Below are positions 1 through 4,306 of a stretch of DNA of 5,004 nt, in pieces (the stretch's first letter is position 1; each line of letters opens with the position of its first letter). This DNA is from Candidatus Njordarchaeum guaymasense (GTDB lineage: Archaea > Asgardarchaeota > Njordarchaeia > Njordarchaeales > Njordarchaeaceae). A model generated the notes under the pieces. It did not search any database and was not told where the DNA came from. It was given only the letters and a program-made list of their open reading frames with translations. Where the stretch lies: assembly GCA_030587605.1 (NCBI GenBank), contig JAUQYT010000327.1, positions 1 through 5,004 of the forward strand. The letters are read 5' to 3'. A program made the position numbers and the translations under genes.

Positions 1-59
1 AACTCGTCTTCTGCCTGGGTAAGCCATCTAGTGGCTTCATCTTTGGCTGGTCTCTTCAT
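1..59 (-). CDS. HEPN-domain protein, putative RNase toxin of an MNT-HEPN pair (5' end only, truncated by window edge)
   Basis: Only the first 19 codons are in the window, starting at ATG 59-57 on the minus strand. They read MKRPAKDEATRWLTQAEDE, the typical amphipathic first helix of HEPN proteins (pattern E/D-A-x-R/K-W-L-x-Q-A-E-x-D). The start lies inside the upstream nucleotidyltransferase gene, overlapping it by 23 bases in another frame, so the two are probably translationally coupled. In characterised HepT/MntA pairs the HEPN protein is an RNase with an RX4-6H active site and the nucleotidyltransferase neutralises it. That active site lies beyond the window and cannot be checked. A second HEPN start, at the other end of the window, has a similar N-terminus. 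The family call rests on the short N-terminus plus the partner gene. Confidence 0.72.
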   Translation of the reverse strand, partial: MKRPAKDEATRWLTQAEDE

Positions 60-399
60 AGACAACCTTCCCAGATTTGACTATCTGTCTCAAGAAGCTA
101 TTGAGCGGAAGTTCCTTCTCAAACTCTGTCTCGTTAAATACGATGATGTCTGAGGCGATGCCTCTTTCGACGTTTTCGTAGATGAGCTTTGACCACTCTT
201 TTCCACTTCTTGTTCCAGGCATTATTGCTAGTAGGTCTACGTCGCTGTTGACATCGACATCGCCAGTTGCAAGTGAGCCGAAGACAATGACTTTCATGGA
301 ACCCATTTTACGCAGTTGACTAACGATCGAGTCTAGAGCCGATTGTAGCTTCCTTTTCCTCTGATCTCTCCTCTCCAGAATCGCTTCAAGTCTTGACAT
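37..399 (-). CDS. MNT-type minimal nucleotidyltransferase, antitoxin partner of HEPN
   Basis: This 120-residue protein has the size of minimal nucleotidyltransferases of the DNA polymerase beta superfamily. A basic helix (residues 1-32) precedes the strand VIVFGS. The catalytic signature is complete and has GSX10DXD spacing: G41-S42, then D53 and D55. A third acidic residue, D84, lies in the strand SDIIVF, as expected for the third metal ligand. In the characterised MntA/HepT systems such enzymes transfer AMP from ATP to a tyrosine of the HEPN toxin and so silence it; the same role here is inferred from the intact motif and the overlapping HEPN gene. The start is ATG 399-397, followed by no better candidate before the fold begins. 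No strong Shine-Dalgarno site is seen; a TATA-like element lies about 70 bases upstream. Confidence 0.9.
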   Translation of the reverse strand: MSRLEAILERRDQRKRKLQSALDSIVSQLRKMGSMKVIVFGSLATGDVDVNSDVDLLAIMPGTRSGKEWSKLIYENVERGIASDIIVFNETEFEKELPLNSFLRQIVKSGKVVYEETSQR

Positions 400-446
400 C
401 TGAACTCACTACCTATCCACGACAAAGCAGACCGGATTCCAACTAC

Positions 447-455
447 ATTAATATT
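447..455 (+). promoter_or_regulatory. possible TATA element for the micro-ORFs starting at 481
   Basis: The AT-only stretch ATTAATATT lies about 25-30 bases before ATG 481, the spacing expected for a leaderless or near-leaderless archaeal transcript. It overlaps the leader region predicted for the divergent nucleotidyltransferase. No BRE-like purine run is evident, so the call is weak. Confidence 0.25.
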
Positions 456-465
456 GAATCCGCCC

Positions 466-475
466 CTTTATAAAC
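466..475 (-). promoter_or_regulatory. TATA-box-like element upstream of the nucleotidyltransferase gene
   Basis: The core TTTATAAA (467-474) is a perfect palindrome in a mixed-composition region and fits an archaeal TATA box. Read on the minus strand it predicts a transcript start near 443-447, leaving a leader of about 45 bases before the ATG at 399. Because the core is symmetrical it could also work rightward, but the plus-strand ATG at 481 would then lie before the transcript start. Confidence 0.5.
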
Positions 476-480
476 AGAGC

Positions 481-621
481 ATGAACGGTAGGATCTTCTT
501 ATTCCACAAAAACATTCCTCAGGCAGCTCTAACGACCGACAACACGGGACTCCTAACCATCATCGCCATAATGCTGAAAGTGGTTGCTGTTCCGGCGATA
601 GCCATCTTCGTCTTATTGTGA
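481..621 (+). CDS. possible micro-protein 1, one membrane segment (46 aa)
   Basis: This frame is too short for most gene callers. It opens with ATG and reads MNGRIFLFHKNIPQAAL, then a strongly hydrophobic stretch (about residues 24-46, rich in I, L, V and A) reaching the stop codon, so it would be a single-span membrane peptide. The next frame starts one base after its TGA stop, and a third overlaps the second, which suggests either a coupled operon or one broken gene. No ribosome binding site is visible; an AT-rich box 25-30 bases upstream fits a leaderless transcript. It matches no family I recognise. Chance hydrophobicity cannot be excluded at this length. Confidence 0.33.
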   Translation: MNGRIFLFHKNIPQAALTTDNTGLLTIIAIMLKVVAVPAIAIFVLL

Positions 622-622
622 G

Positions 623-718
623 ATGATTGCTTTGCTTGGCTTCGCAATTGCCTTTGTCCACCTTGTATTGGGGTTAGCTTTCACCAGGGATCGCATGCAG
701 ACCGAGGAACGGCTTTGA
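623..718 (+). CDS. possible micro-protein 2, one membrane segment (31 aa)
   Basis: The ATG at 623 follows the TGA of the preceding frame (619-621) after a single base, an arrangement typical of translational re-initiation. The product starts MIALLGFAIAFVHLVLGLAF, a clean membrane helix, and ends in a charged tail (TRDRMQTEERL). Its TGA (716-718) overlaps a TTG start of the next frame. If the three frames are really one gene, this is the middle helix and two indels are needed to join it. The neighbouring frame over the same bases is Cys-rich and non-hydrophobic, which favours this frame as the meaningful one. Confidence 0.3.
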   Translation: MIALLGFAIAFVHLVLGLAFTRDRMQTEERL

Positions 719-831
719 ACACAAAGCGTTATTTGGCATTGTTGGATGCAGTGAAGTGGGAGATCATCGCAGTTACCCTTGCACTGTTCTCCCACTCTAT
801 TTTTAGCGCGCTATTATCAAGCTACACATAA
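715..831 (+). CDS. possible micro-protein 3, one membrane segment (38 aa)
   Basis: A TTG start at 715-717 overlaps the previous stop as TTGA. The frame encodes a short polar head (LNTKRYLALLDAVKW) and a hydrophobic helix (about residues 16-36), ending at TAA 829-831. It returns to the frame of micro-protein 1, so a decayed three-helix membrane protein with compensating indels is a serious alternative to three separate genes. No homologue is recognised, and the TTG start is only supported by its position. Confidence 0.27.
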   Translation: MNTKRYLALLDAVKWEIIAVTLALFSHSIFSALLSSYT

Positions 832-947
832 GTCGGCTCATGAGCATTCTTGGACTCGCTGCCGACGACGACGGAATCTTCTGCTTAGATCCCTTTCTGG
901 ACGAGAGCAAGGCGGACCAAAGTCTTTGTACTTCATCATGCCAACGT
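832..947. other. short convergent intergenic region, nothing recognised
   Basis: These 116 bases separate the end of the plus-strand micro-ORFs from the stop codon of the minus-strand membrane gene. I see no hairpin followed by a T run on either strand and no RNA gene signature. Confidence 0.4.
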
Positions 948-1790
948 CTAGATCGCTCCGCCGAGTAGATCTTGCATTGCTCCCGAGGCGATTGCTTGCA
1001 TCAGCACGGTGAGCAGCGGCAATGCCGCGGCCCCGAAGAGTTTCAGCACAGCTGGGAAGCTAAATGACCATGTTCCCTTTGCCCTTGCTTCCGAGATCAT
1101 ATCCTTTATTGTGGAGGAGTCTTCTCTTATCTCTTGACGTGTCTTCCATCTTTTCTCTTTTTCAAAAAACTTTGGATCACCCATGCTTGCCAAGAATGCA
1201 GATCGCACCTCATCGTGTGCGGCTTCGAGTTCGGTGATCGTCCTGTCCTTAAACCTGGTGAGAAGACCATGTATGTTCATCTGAGGAACTATGAAAAGCA
1301 AGGAAGCAATCAGCAGTATCGATGGCGACACGACTGTCGTAGTGATCGAAACTCGGCCCCCGAGATTTGTCAAATCCGCCAAGATATACCAAAGTACTAG
1401 TATGAAGCCTACGATAATTATCCTCAAGCAGATTCGATACATGAAGACGCCGATCTCCCTTACTGAAGTGTGTAAAACAAAGAACGAAGGTGCCCTGCTG
1501 ACCGCGCGAGTGATGTGTGTTTCCTCCCCTGGGTCTCTAACATCACGGTCGTGTGCCAATTCGGCGAAATTCGACGTGCCATGTGTTTTGCCAATCATAT
1601 TGACACCTCTCATCAACCCGAACACAATCCAGAAGCAAGTGGCGATGATGAACAGAGCTATGGACTGCCAGATTAGACCTGCCACGGCCCTTGTTGCTGT
1701 CCATAAGTTAGCTTGGCCTCGATAGTCAAGGCCGCCAAGGGGTACCATTCGCCAGTTCCAAGGTTGGACAAGAGTAAAACCCACTATCAC
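948..1790 (-). CDS. multi-pass membrane protein with cytoplasmic helical segment, C-terminal part (280 aa)
   Basis: The GTG at 1790-1788 shares one base with the TAG stop of the upstream frame (TAGTG). Hydrophobic segments lie at about residues 37-60, 120-141, 153-171 and 250-270. Between the last two is a charged, helix-rich stretch (about 175-240). Its layout is a VPQMNIH motif closing a helix, a K/E-rich segment, then WSFSFP opening the final helix. This resembles a family of uncharacterised prokaryotic membrane proteins with a P-x3-IH motif and a helical insert before the last helix; that likeness is from memory, not from a search. Function is unknown. Codons just before the GTG, in the same frame, continue a hydrophobic run (F-F-G-L-L-L), so the real N-terminus probably lies in the upstream frame. 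It may be one gene with it, split by a frameshift. Confidence 0.75.
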   Translation of the reverse strand: MIVGFTLVQPWNWRMVPLGGLDYRGQANLWTATRAVAGLIWQSIALFIIATCFWIVFGLMRGVNMIGKTHGTSNFAELAHDRDVRDPGEETHITRAVSRAPSFFVLHTSVREIGVFMYRICLRIIIVGFILVLWYILADLTNLGGRVSITTTVVSPSILLIASLLFIVPQMNIHGLLTRFKDRTITELEAAHDEVRSAFLASMGDPKFFEKEKRWKTRQEIREDSSTIKDMISEARAKGTWSFSFPAVLKLFGAAALPLLTVLMQAIASGAMQDLLGGAI

Positions 1791-2140
1791 TAAGAGGAGC
1801 CCAAAAAAACTTCCTTAGGAGAAAAGATCATTGCCCTCACTCTATGTCGGTAATCATCACATTCCTCCTCAGACTGAAATATTCGCATGATGCCGTGCGT
1901 TGCGTCATCAGGGCTTTCCCCAAGAAGATTGAACATCTTTACAAAACCGTCGATCATCGCCCTCATGACGTATGTGACCAGCAATGCCCCTATCGGAATA
2001 AGCCAATCGTAGAGGCTCATGAACATCTCACTAACAGGGATTCGCCCTAACAGAAGAGGAACCTCGATGCTCGCAATCCAAAACAAAGTCAAGGCAAGTG
2101 TTATCTTTGGGCGATAACCTATCCCTGTCTTCATAATCAC
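1790..2140 (-). CDS. membrane protein, N-terminal part (116 aa), probably same gene as 948-1790
   Basis: Two membrane segments (about residues 12-32 and 43-66) are followed by a polar stretch with an acidic patch (SEEECDDYRHR, 90-100). The frame then stops shortly after a T7 run. A -1 slip at that run would continue into the downstream frame and give a 397-residue protein with the extra helix FFGLLLVIVGFTLV. GTG 2140 and ATG 2134 are both possible starts; a TATA-like box centred near 2164 puts the transcript start almost on them, so translation is probably leaderless and I cannot choose firmly. No family is recognised for this part alone, which agrees with it being a fragment. Confidence 0.68.
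   Translation of the reverse strand: MIMKTGIGYRPKITLALTLFWIASIEVPLLLGRIPVSEMFMSLYDWLIPIGALLVTYVMRAMIDGFVKMFNLLGESPDDATHGIMRIFQSEEECDDYRHRVRAMIFSPKEVFLGSS
1802..1810 (-). other. T7 run at the frame switch: possible -1 slippery site or frameshift mutation
   Basis: On the minus strand the codons are GTT TTT TTG. The heptamer T TTT TTG is in the right register for the general X XXY YYZ slippery form. A -1 shift gives GTT TTT TTT GGG CTC CTC TTA GTG and runs directly into the downstream 280-codon frame. A simple indel in the homopolymer, natural or from sequencing, would look identical. Confidence 0.6.
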
Positions 2141-2148
2141 AGGCCTGT
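2139..2148. repeat. perfect 10-bp palindrome at the start of the membrane gene
   Basis: ACAGGCCTGT is its own reverse complement and covers the predicted transcript start and the GTG codon at 2140. It could be an operator half-site pair, but a 10-bp palindrome can also arise by chance. Confidence 0.25.
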
Positions 2149-2159
2149 AAACACTGAGT

Positions 2160-2168
2160 CGTATACTT
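2160..2168 (-). promoter_or_regulatory. possible TATA element for the membrane protein gene
   Basis: The minus strand reads AAGTATAC here, centred near 2164. About 26 bases downstream lie the candidate starts GTG 2140 and ATG 2134, so a leaderless transcript is predicted. The match to a TATA box is moderate. Confidence 0.35.
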
Positions 2169-2294
2169 GCCCCCTAAGCACTCCTCAGCAAGCGTAGCCG
2201 ACCCAAGTTGCTATACCAAACAGATGTTATTTAAGGATATTGTTGACAGTCGACTCCTAGTGAAATCTGAGCTTGAAGGAGACAAACCCAAAAT

Positions 2295-2342
2295 ATCAAT
2301 TTGGAGCTAGTTGCATGGGCGCGCGCTGTATGTCAAATTGAT
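2295..2342. repeat. inverted repeat, 9-bp arms with 30-base spacer
   Basis: ATCAATTTG at 2295-2303 is perfectly complementary to CAAATTGAT at 2334-2342. G-T pairs could extend it by one at each end. The loop contains an alternating GCGC tract. It may be a structured leader, a protein-binding site, or chance. Confidence 0.35.
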
Positions 2343-2468
2343 GGGAGCATTGACCAGAAAGAGAACGGAAAAGTAGTAGGTTATGGTTACTCAGGTGGAT
2401 TTCAAAGCGGAGTGTGCCTTGGCATACCTTGTGAAGTGCTGTCTATGCCGCCGATAACTGTCCCTTGA
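2301..2468 (+). pseudogene. weak 55-codon frame, possible relic with LAGLIDADG-like start
   Basis: From TTG 2301 the frame reads LELVAWARAVCQIDGSI and then a glycine-rich stretch to TGA 2466-2468. The spacing of AWA and GSI resembles the opening of LAGLIDADG endonucleases (AWAAGLFDGEGSI), but the core acidic motif is not preserved and only one motif region is present. There is no well-placed ribosome binding site. Read it as a possible decayed fragment; coincidence is more likely than not. Confidence 0.13.
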
Positions 2469-2534
2469 CTTAGCTCTATGCTTCTCAGGATCCTTCCAAT
2501 AGTGACTCTTAGAAGGCACGTTATTACAACTCCA

Positions 2535-2553
2535 CCACATAGTTGCTATGTGG
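2535..2553. repeat. perfect 8-bp hairpin with 3-base loop
   Basis: CCACATAG, loop TTG, CTATGTGG. The arms are exact complements. It lies about 95 bases before the zinc-knuckle gene and is not followed by a T run, so it is not an obvious terminator. An operator or RNA hairpin is possible. Confidence 0.45.
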
Positions 2554-2621
2554 AGACTATTAAGCCTCAGTGCGGGCGCTCTTCAACATGCACCACCCTG
2601 CAAGCCTAAAATACTGGAATT

Positions 2622-2630
2622 ACTTATACC
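2622..2630 (+). promoter_or_regulatory. possible TATA element for the zinc-knuckle gene
   Basis: The stretch ACTTATACC is centred about 25 bases before GTG 2649, the distance between an archaeal TATA box and a transcript start. This predicts a leaderless mRNA and explains the absence of a Shine-Dalgarno site. Confidence 0.4.
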
Positions 2631-2638
2631 TGAAAATG

Positions 2639-2656
2639 GTGGCAACTTGTGGCAAC
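2639..2656 (+). repeat. 8-bp direct repeat with 10-base period across the start codon
   Basis: GTGGCAAC occurs at 2639-2646 and again at 2649-2656, where it forms the first codons of the zinc-knuckle gene. The 10-base period puts both copies on the same DNA face. It could be a binding site or a small duplication. Confidence 0.3.
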
Positions 2657-2894
2657 GTACGAATGTCCTGATTGTAAGGGACATGGGACGGTTGCAGAAT
2701 ACGAAACCGAAACATGTTTCTCGTGCTTCGGAACTGGAAGACGGTCAATTTACTCCTACTCCTACATGCTTCGAGGCTCTGAAGAAAATAACGAATGTCC
2801 ATCCTGCAAAGGCACTGGAAGACTCAGGAAAGGTCTTCCCAAATATGTGACCTGCAGTACTTGTGGAGGAAGAGGTACCATCTACCAAAAATGA
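2649..2894 (+). CDS. stand-alone DnaJ-type cysteine-rich zinc-knuckle protein (81 aa)
   Basis: The protein contains four CxxCxGxG motifs and little else: C6-C9-G11-G13, C23-C26-G28-G30, C50-C53-G55-G57 and C69-C72-G74-G76 (the last as CSTCGGRG). This is the cysteine-rich domain of type I DnaJ/Hsp40, where motifs 1 and 4 bind one zinc and motifs 2 and 3 the other. Motif spacings here are 17, 27 and 19 residues, against 17, 22 and 14 in E. coli DnaJ, so the two inner arms are longer. There is no J domain and no substrate-binding beta domain, and the window has no dnaK or grpE. It is likely a cytoplasmic two-zinc protein that binds protein or RNA, but the role is unknown. GTG 2649 is the only start after an in-frame stop at 2631-2633. 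It is expressed alone, with unrelated flanks. Confidence 0.88.
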   Translation: MATYECPDCKGHGTVAEYETETCFSCFGTGRRSIYSYSYMLRGSEENNECPSCKGTGRLRKGLPKYVTCSTCGGRGTIYQK

Positions 2895-3310
2895 ATTGAC
2901 GCCACTTGGGACACTGCTATTTTCTGCTTCTGGAAGACTCCTTGGCGTGAGCGAGCGAGCTAGTGCCCTTTATCGGTAGATCGAGGTTATTGAATAGAGA
3001 GAGGGAGAGCTAGAAGTACGGTTTTAAGGCGGCGGGGGGAAAGTGTTTGTCCTTTACTTATGTAAACTGTGGCTTTTACATAGTCGGCTTATGTGGATCA
3101 CTTCCAGAACCCCACCACTGTACACGGGTAATTCTAGCCTCTAATTGCTTTGACAGATTATTCGGATCTTCTATTAAATCGTCTTTGACTTTGATGCTTC
3201 CACTCCTCTCTTTGAGGGCGCGCTGTGATTTCCTATGAGCGCCAAGAAGATAACGAAGAAGTCCACACTCCAAGTTTTCTTGTCGCCCTGAGAAGGACCG
3301 CGGCCAACTG
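2895..3310. other. intergenic stretch of low information, with a doubtful minus-strand ORF
   Basis: Between the zinc-knuckle gene and the methyltransferase there is no convincing gene. It includes a GAGC tandem (about 2949-2960), an imperfect stem GGCGT-AGC/GCT-GTGCC around 2942-2970, and purine-rich runs at 2994-3018 and 3026-3045. No T-rich terminator or tRNA signature is seen. The only frame of note is 3076-3273 on the minus strand. Confidence 0.4.
3076..3273 (-). CDS. doubtful small hypothetical protein (65 aa)
   Basis: A TTG-initiated frame lies 37 bases downstream of the methyltransferase stop on the same strand, so it could be the second gene of that transcript. The product is basic at its N-terminus (LLGAHRKSQRALKERSG), with a short charged middle part (KVKDDLIEDPNNLSKQLEAR). 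It matches no family I know and has no strong ribosome binding site. The frame stays open upstream into the end of the methyltransferase gene, which weakens the start choice. It may be non-coding. Confidence 0.2.
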   Translation of the reverse strand: MECGLLRYLLGAHRKSQRALKERSGSIKVKDDLIEDPNNLSKQLEARITRVQWWGSGSDPHKPTM

Positions 3311-3955
3311 CTAGGCAGTCTGGAGGTTGACTAGAACAAACAAGAGAATGGATGGAACAAGAATGGAAAAGAGGACATCCACGGATCGCCGCCTCGTTTT
3401 GAAATAGGGTACAAGAAAAGACACCTGACTTGTATAGGTTTCATGAGCAGCTCCATGCTTTCTTGACAGAAACAGCTCTTCTATCTGCGCGAGGACAACA
3501 TAGGCTAACAGTTCAATGAACCATACCATTATGGTCTGCGATGAGTCCAAAAACCCGATACCAAACGTATTGTTTAGGATCCAGACACTCAAACTCGTTA
3601 AACCCATGGTTAGAAGAATTATCCCAAAGTACTGAGGGTGTCTAACCAACCGATATGGACCTGTCGTAACCAGCCCTCTACTTTTCTTCAGCTTCAGATA
3701 GGCGATAGAGTAAACGAATATCAGGAGGCCAACAACAACAAACACTTTCTCAAGCACAAGGAAAGGCGAAAAGAATTCAGCCAACGCAGCCGGAAGGCTA
3801 GCTGGAAGACTGGTGAACATCAAGACCAGATAGGTAGCTAAGGGCAACGTCATCAAGCCTGTCCAAACACCTAGAGATGGGAGCGATTGAACAAGAGGAA
3901 TCAGATACCCTACAATTCTCAACAACCACTCTCTAACTCTGCTCAATGCGCCCAA
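3311..3955 (-). CDS. isoprenylcysteine carboxyl methyltransferase/PEMT-like membrane methyltransferase (214 aa)
   Basis: The protein has several membrane helices (about residues 28-50, 61-87, 108-130, 141-158). It carries the family signature for S-adenosylmethionine and substrate binding: TGPYRLVRHPQYFG (98-111), then after a helix E159-E160-L161, Y174 and VPYF (182-185). These match the G-x-Y-x3-RHP-x-Y-x-G and EE-x2-L...Y...VP blocks of ICMT/phospholipid methyltransferases. The substrate cannot be told: archaeal and bacterial members often are not true prenylcysteine enzymes. Unusually, a further hydrophobic segment (193-211) follows the VPYF end, where many family members stop. TTG 3955 is the first usable start after an in-frame TAA upstream. 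A TATA-like box near 3993 leaves a leader of only about 13 bases. It is divergent from the small ORF at 4037. Confidence 0.85.
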   Translation of the reverse strand: MGALSRVREWLLRIVGYLIPLVQSLPSLGVWTGLMTLPLATYLVLMFTSLPASLPAALAEFFSPFLVLEKVFVVVGLLIFVYSIAYLKLKKSRGLVTTGPYRLVRHPQYFGIILLTMGLTSLSVWILNNTFGIGFLDSSQTIMVWFIELLAYVVLAQIEELFLSRKHGAAHETYTSQVSFLVPYFKTRRRSVDVLFSILVPSILLFVLVNLQTA

Positions 3956-3988
3956 TTCGACTACCTGGTTGTTCTGGAGCCGAGTGCG

Positions 3989-3997
3989 CTTTTAAAG
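3989..3997 (-). promoter_or_regulatory. TATA-box-like element for the methyltransferase, possibly shared with the divergent ORF
   Basis: The minus strand reads CTTTAAAAG here. Transcription leftward would start near 3967, just before the TTG at 3955. Because the core TTTAAA is symmetrical, rightward transcription from about 4018 toward ATG 4037 is also possible. Confidence 0.45.
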
Positions 3998-4036
3998 CTG
4001 TGCTTTAGAAGGAGCTGTTAGAAGTATCGGCAAGAG

Positions 4037-4252
4037 ATGGAAATCGCAGGAGATACCTCCACATTAAACCAAACCACGTCACCTAATAAGCGCATTCGAA
4101 GCCTGCTTTCAAGTGTGATTGCGGACAAGCTCGGTGTCTTCTGGATTTTTGTGGCGTCGTCTCTCTTCCTTTGGGCGAGCCTGCCGATTCTTAACCGAGT
4201 ACCTGAAGCCTTGGTCAAAAAGAAGGAACACGCGCGCTTGCCTAGGCAATGA
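4037..4252 (+). CDS. possible small single-span membrane protein (71 aa)
   Basis: The ATG-initiated frame encodes a polar N-terminus (1-18), a basic patch NKRIR, one strong hydrophobic segment (about 33-52, GVFWIFVASSLFLWASLPIL) and a basic tail (VKKKEHARLPRQ). The order basic patch, ADK, aromatic-rich helix slightly recalls the first half of DUF1003 membrane proteins, but the second helix is missing, so this is a weak comparison. No Shine-Dalgarno site sits at the right distance. A TATA-like box at 3989-3997 would give a leader of about 19 bases. It ends 54 bases before the VOC gene. Competing minus-strand frames here have no membrane or domain logic, so this is the best candidate. Confidence 0.42.
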   Translation: MEIAGDTSTLNQTTSPNKRIRSLLSSVIADKLGVFWIFVASSLFLWASLPILNRVPEALVKKKEHARLPRQ

Positions 4253-4261
4253 TCTTAAATA
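4252..4261 (+). promoter_or_regulatory. TATA-box-like element for the VOC gene
   Basis: The stretch ATCTTAAATA is centred about 26 bases before a predicted start near 4283, giving a leader of about 23 bases that contains the Shine-Dalgarno site. It overlaps the final bases of the upstream small ORF. Confidence 0.42.
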
Positions 4262-4293
4262 CTTTAAGACCATCTTGGCTCGTAGGATTACTT

Positions 4294-4298
4294 GGAGG
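4294..4298 (+). promoter_or_regulatory. Shine-Dalgarno site that decides the VOC start
   Basis: GGAGG is a near-perfect anti-16S match lying 8 bases before GTG 4307. An in-frame TTG at 4292 would place this site inside the coding region, so GTG 4307 is the better start. Confidence 0.6.
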
Positions 4299-4306
4299 GA
4301 AAGAAT

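Larger units (their letters stand above)
2169..2648. other. about 0.5 kb without a convincing gene; repeats and relic frame only
   Basis: No reading frame here looks like a conserved protein. The region holds an inverted repeat pair (2295-2303 with 2334-2342), a compact hairpin (2535-2553), an AT-rich TATA-like stretch (2227-2235) and a weak plus-strand frame (2301-2468). It separates the divergent membrane gene from the zinc-knuckle gene. I see no tRNA T-loop signature or other RNA gene. Confidence 0.45.

Noticed and set aside
138..154. GATGATG followed by CTGA, resembling C/D-box sRNA boxes
   Set aside because: The boxes are almost adjacent with no guide spacer and lie inside the nucleotidyltransferase coding sequence.
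613..795. 60-codon minus-strand frame opposite the micro-ORFs
   Set aside because: It is Cys/Gln-rich with no recognisable pattern, and the plus strand gives more sensible membrane helices.
1134..1725. Long plus-strand reading frames opposite the membrane gene
   Set aside because: They are antisense to a gene with clear membrane topology, have no domain logic of their own, and are mirror frames.
2548..2850. 100-codon plus-strand frame overlapping the zinc-knuckle gene
   Set aside because: The overlapping frame carries four exact CxxCxGxG motifs, which cannot be chance, so this frame is its shadow.
2949..2960. GAGC tandem repeat as a possible CRISPR or microsatellite element
   Set aside because: Three copies of a 4-base unit are too short and have no spacers; this is simple low-complexity sequence.
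3047..3238. 63-codon plus-strand frame in the 2895-3310 gap
   Set aside because: It shows no promoter, ribosome site or conserved pattern, and overlaps another doubtful frame; neither is well supported.
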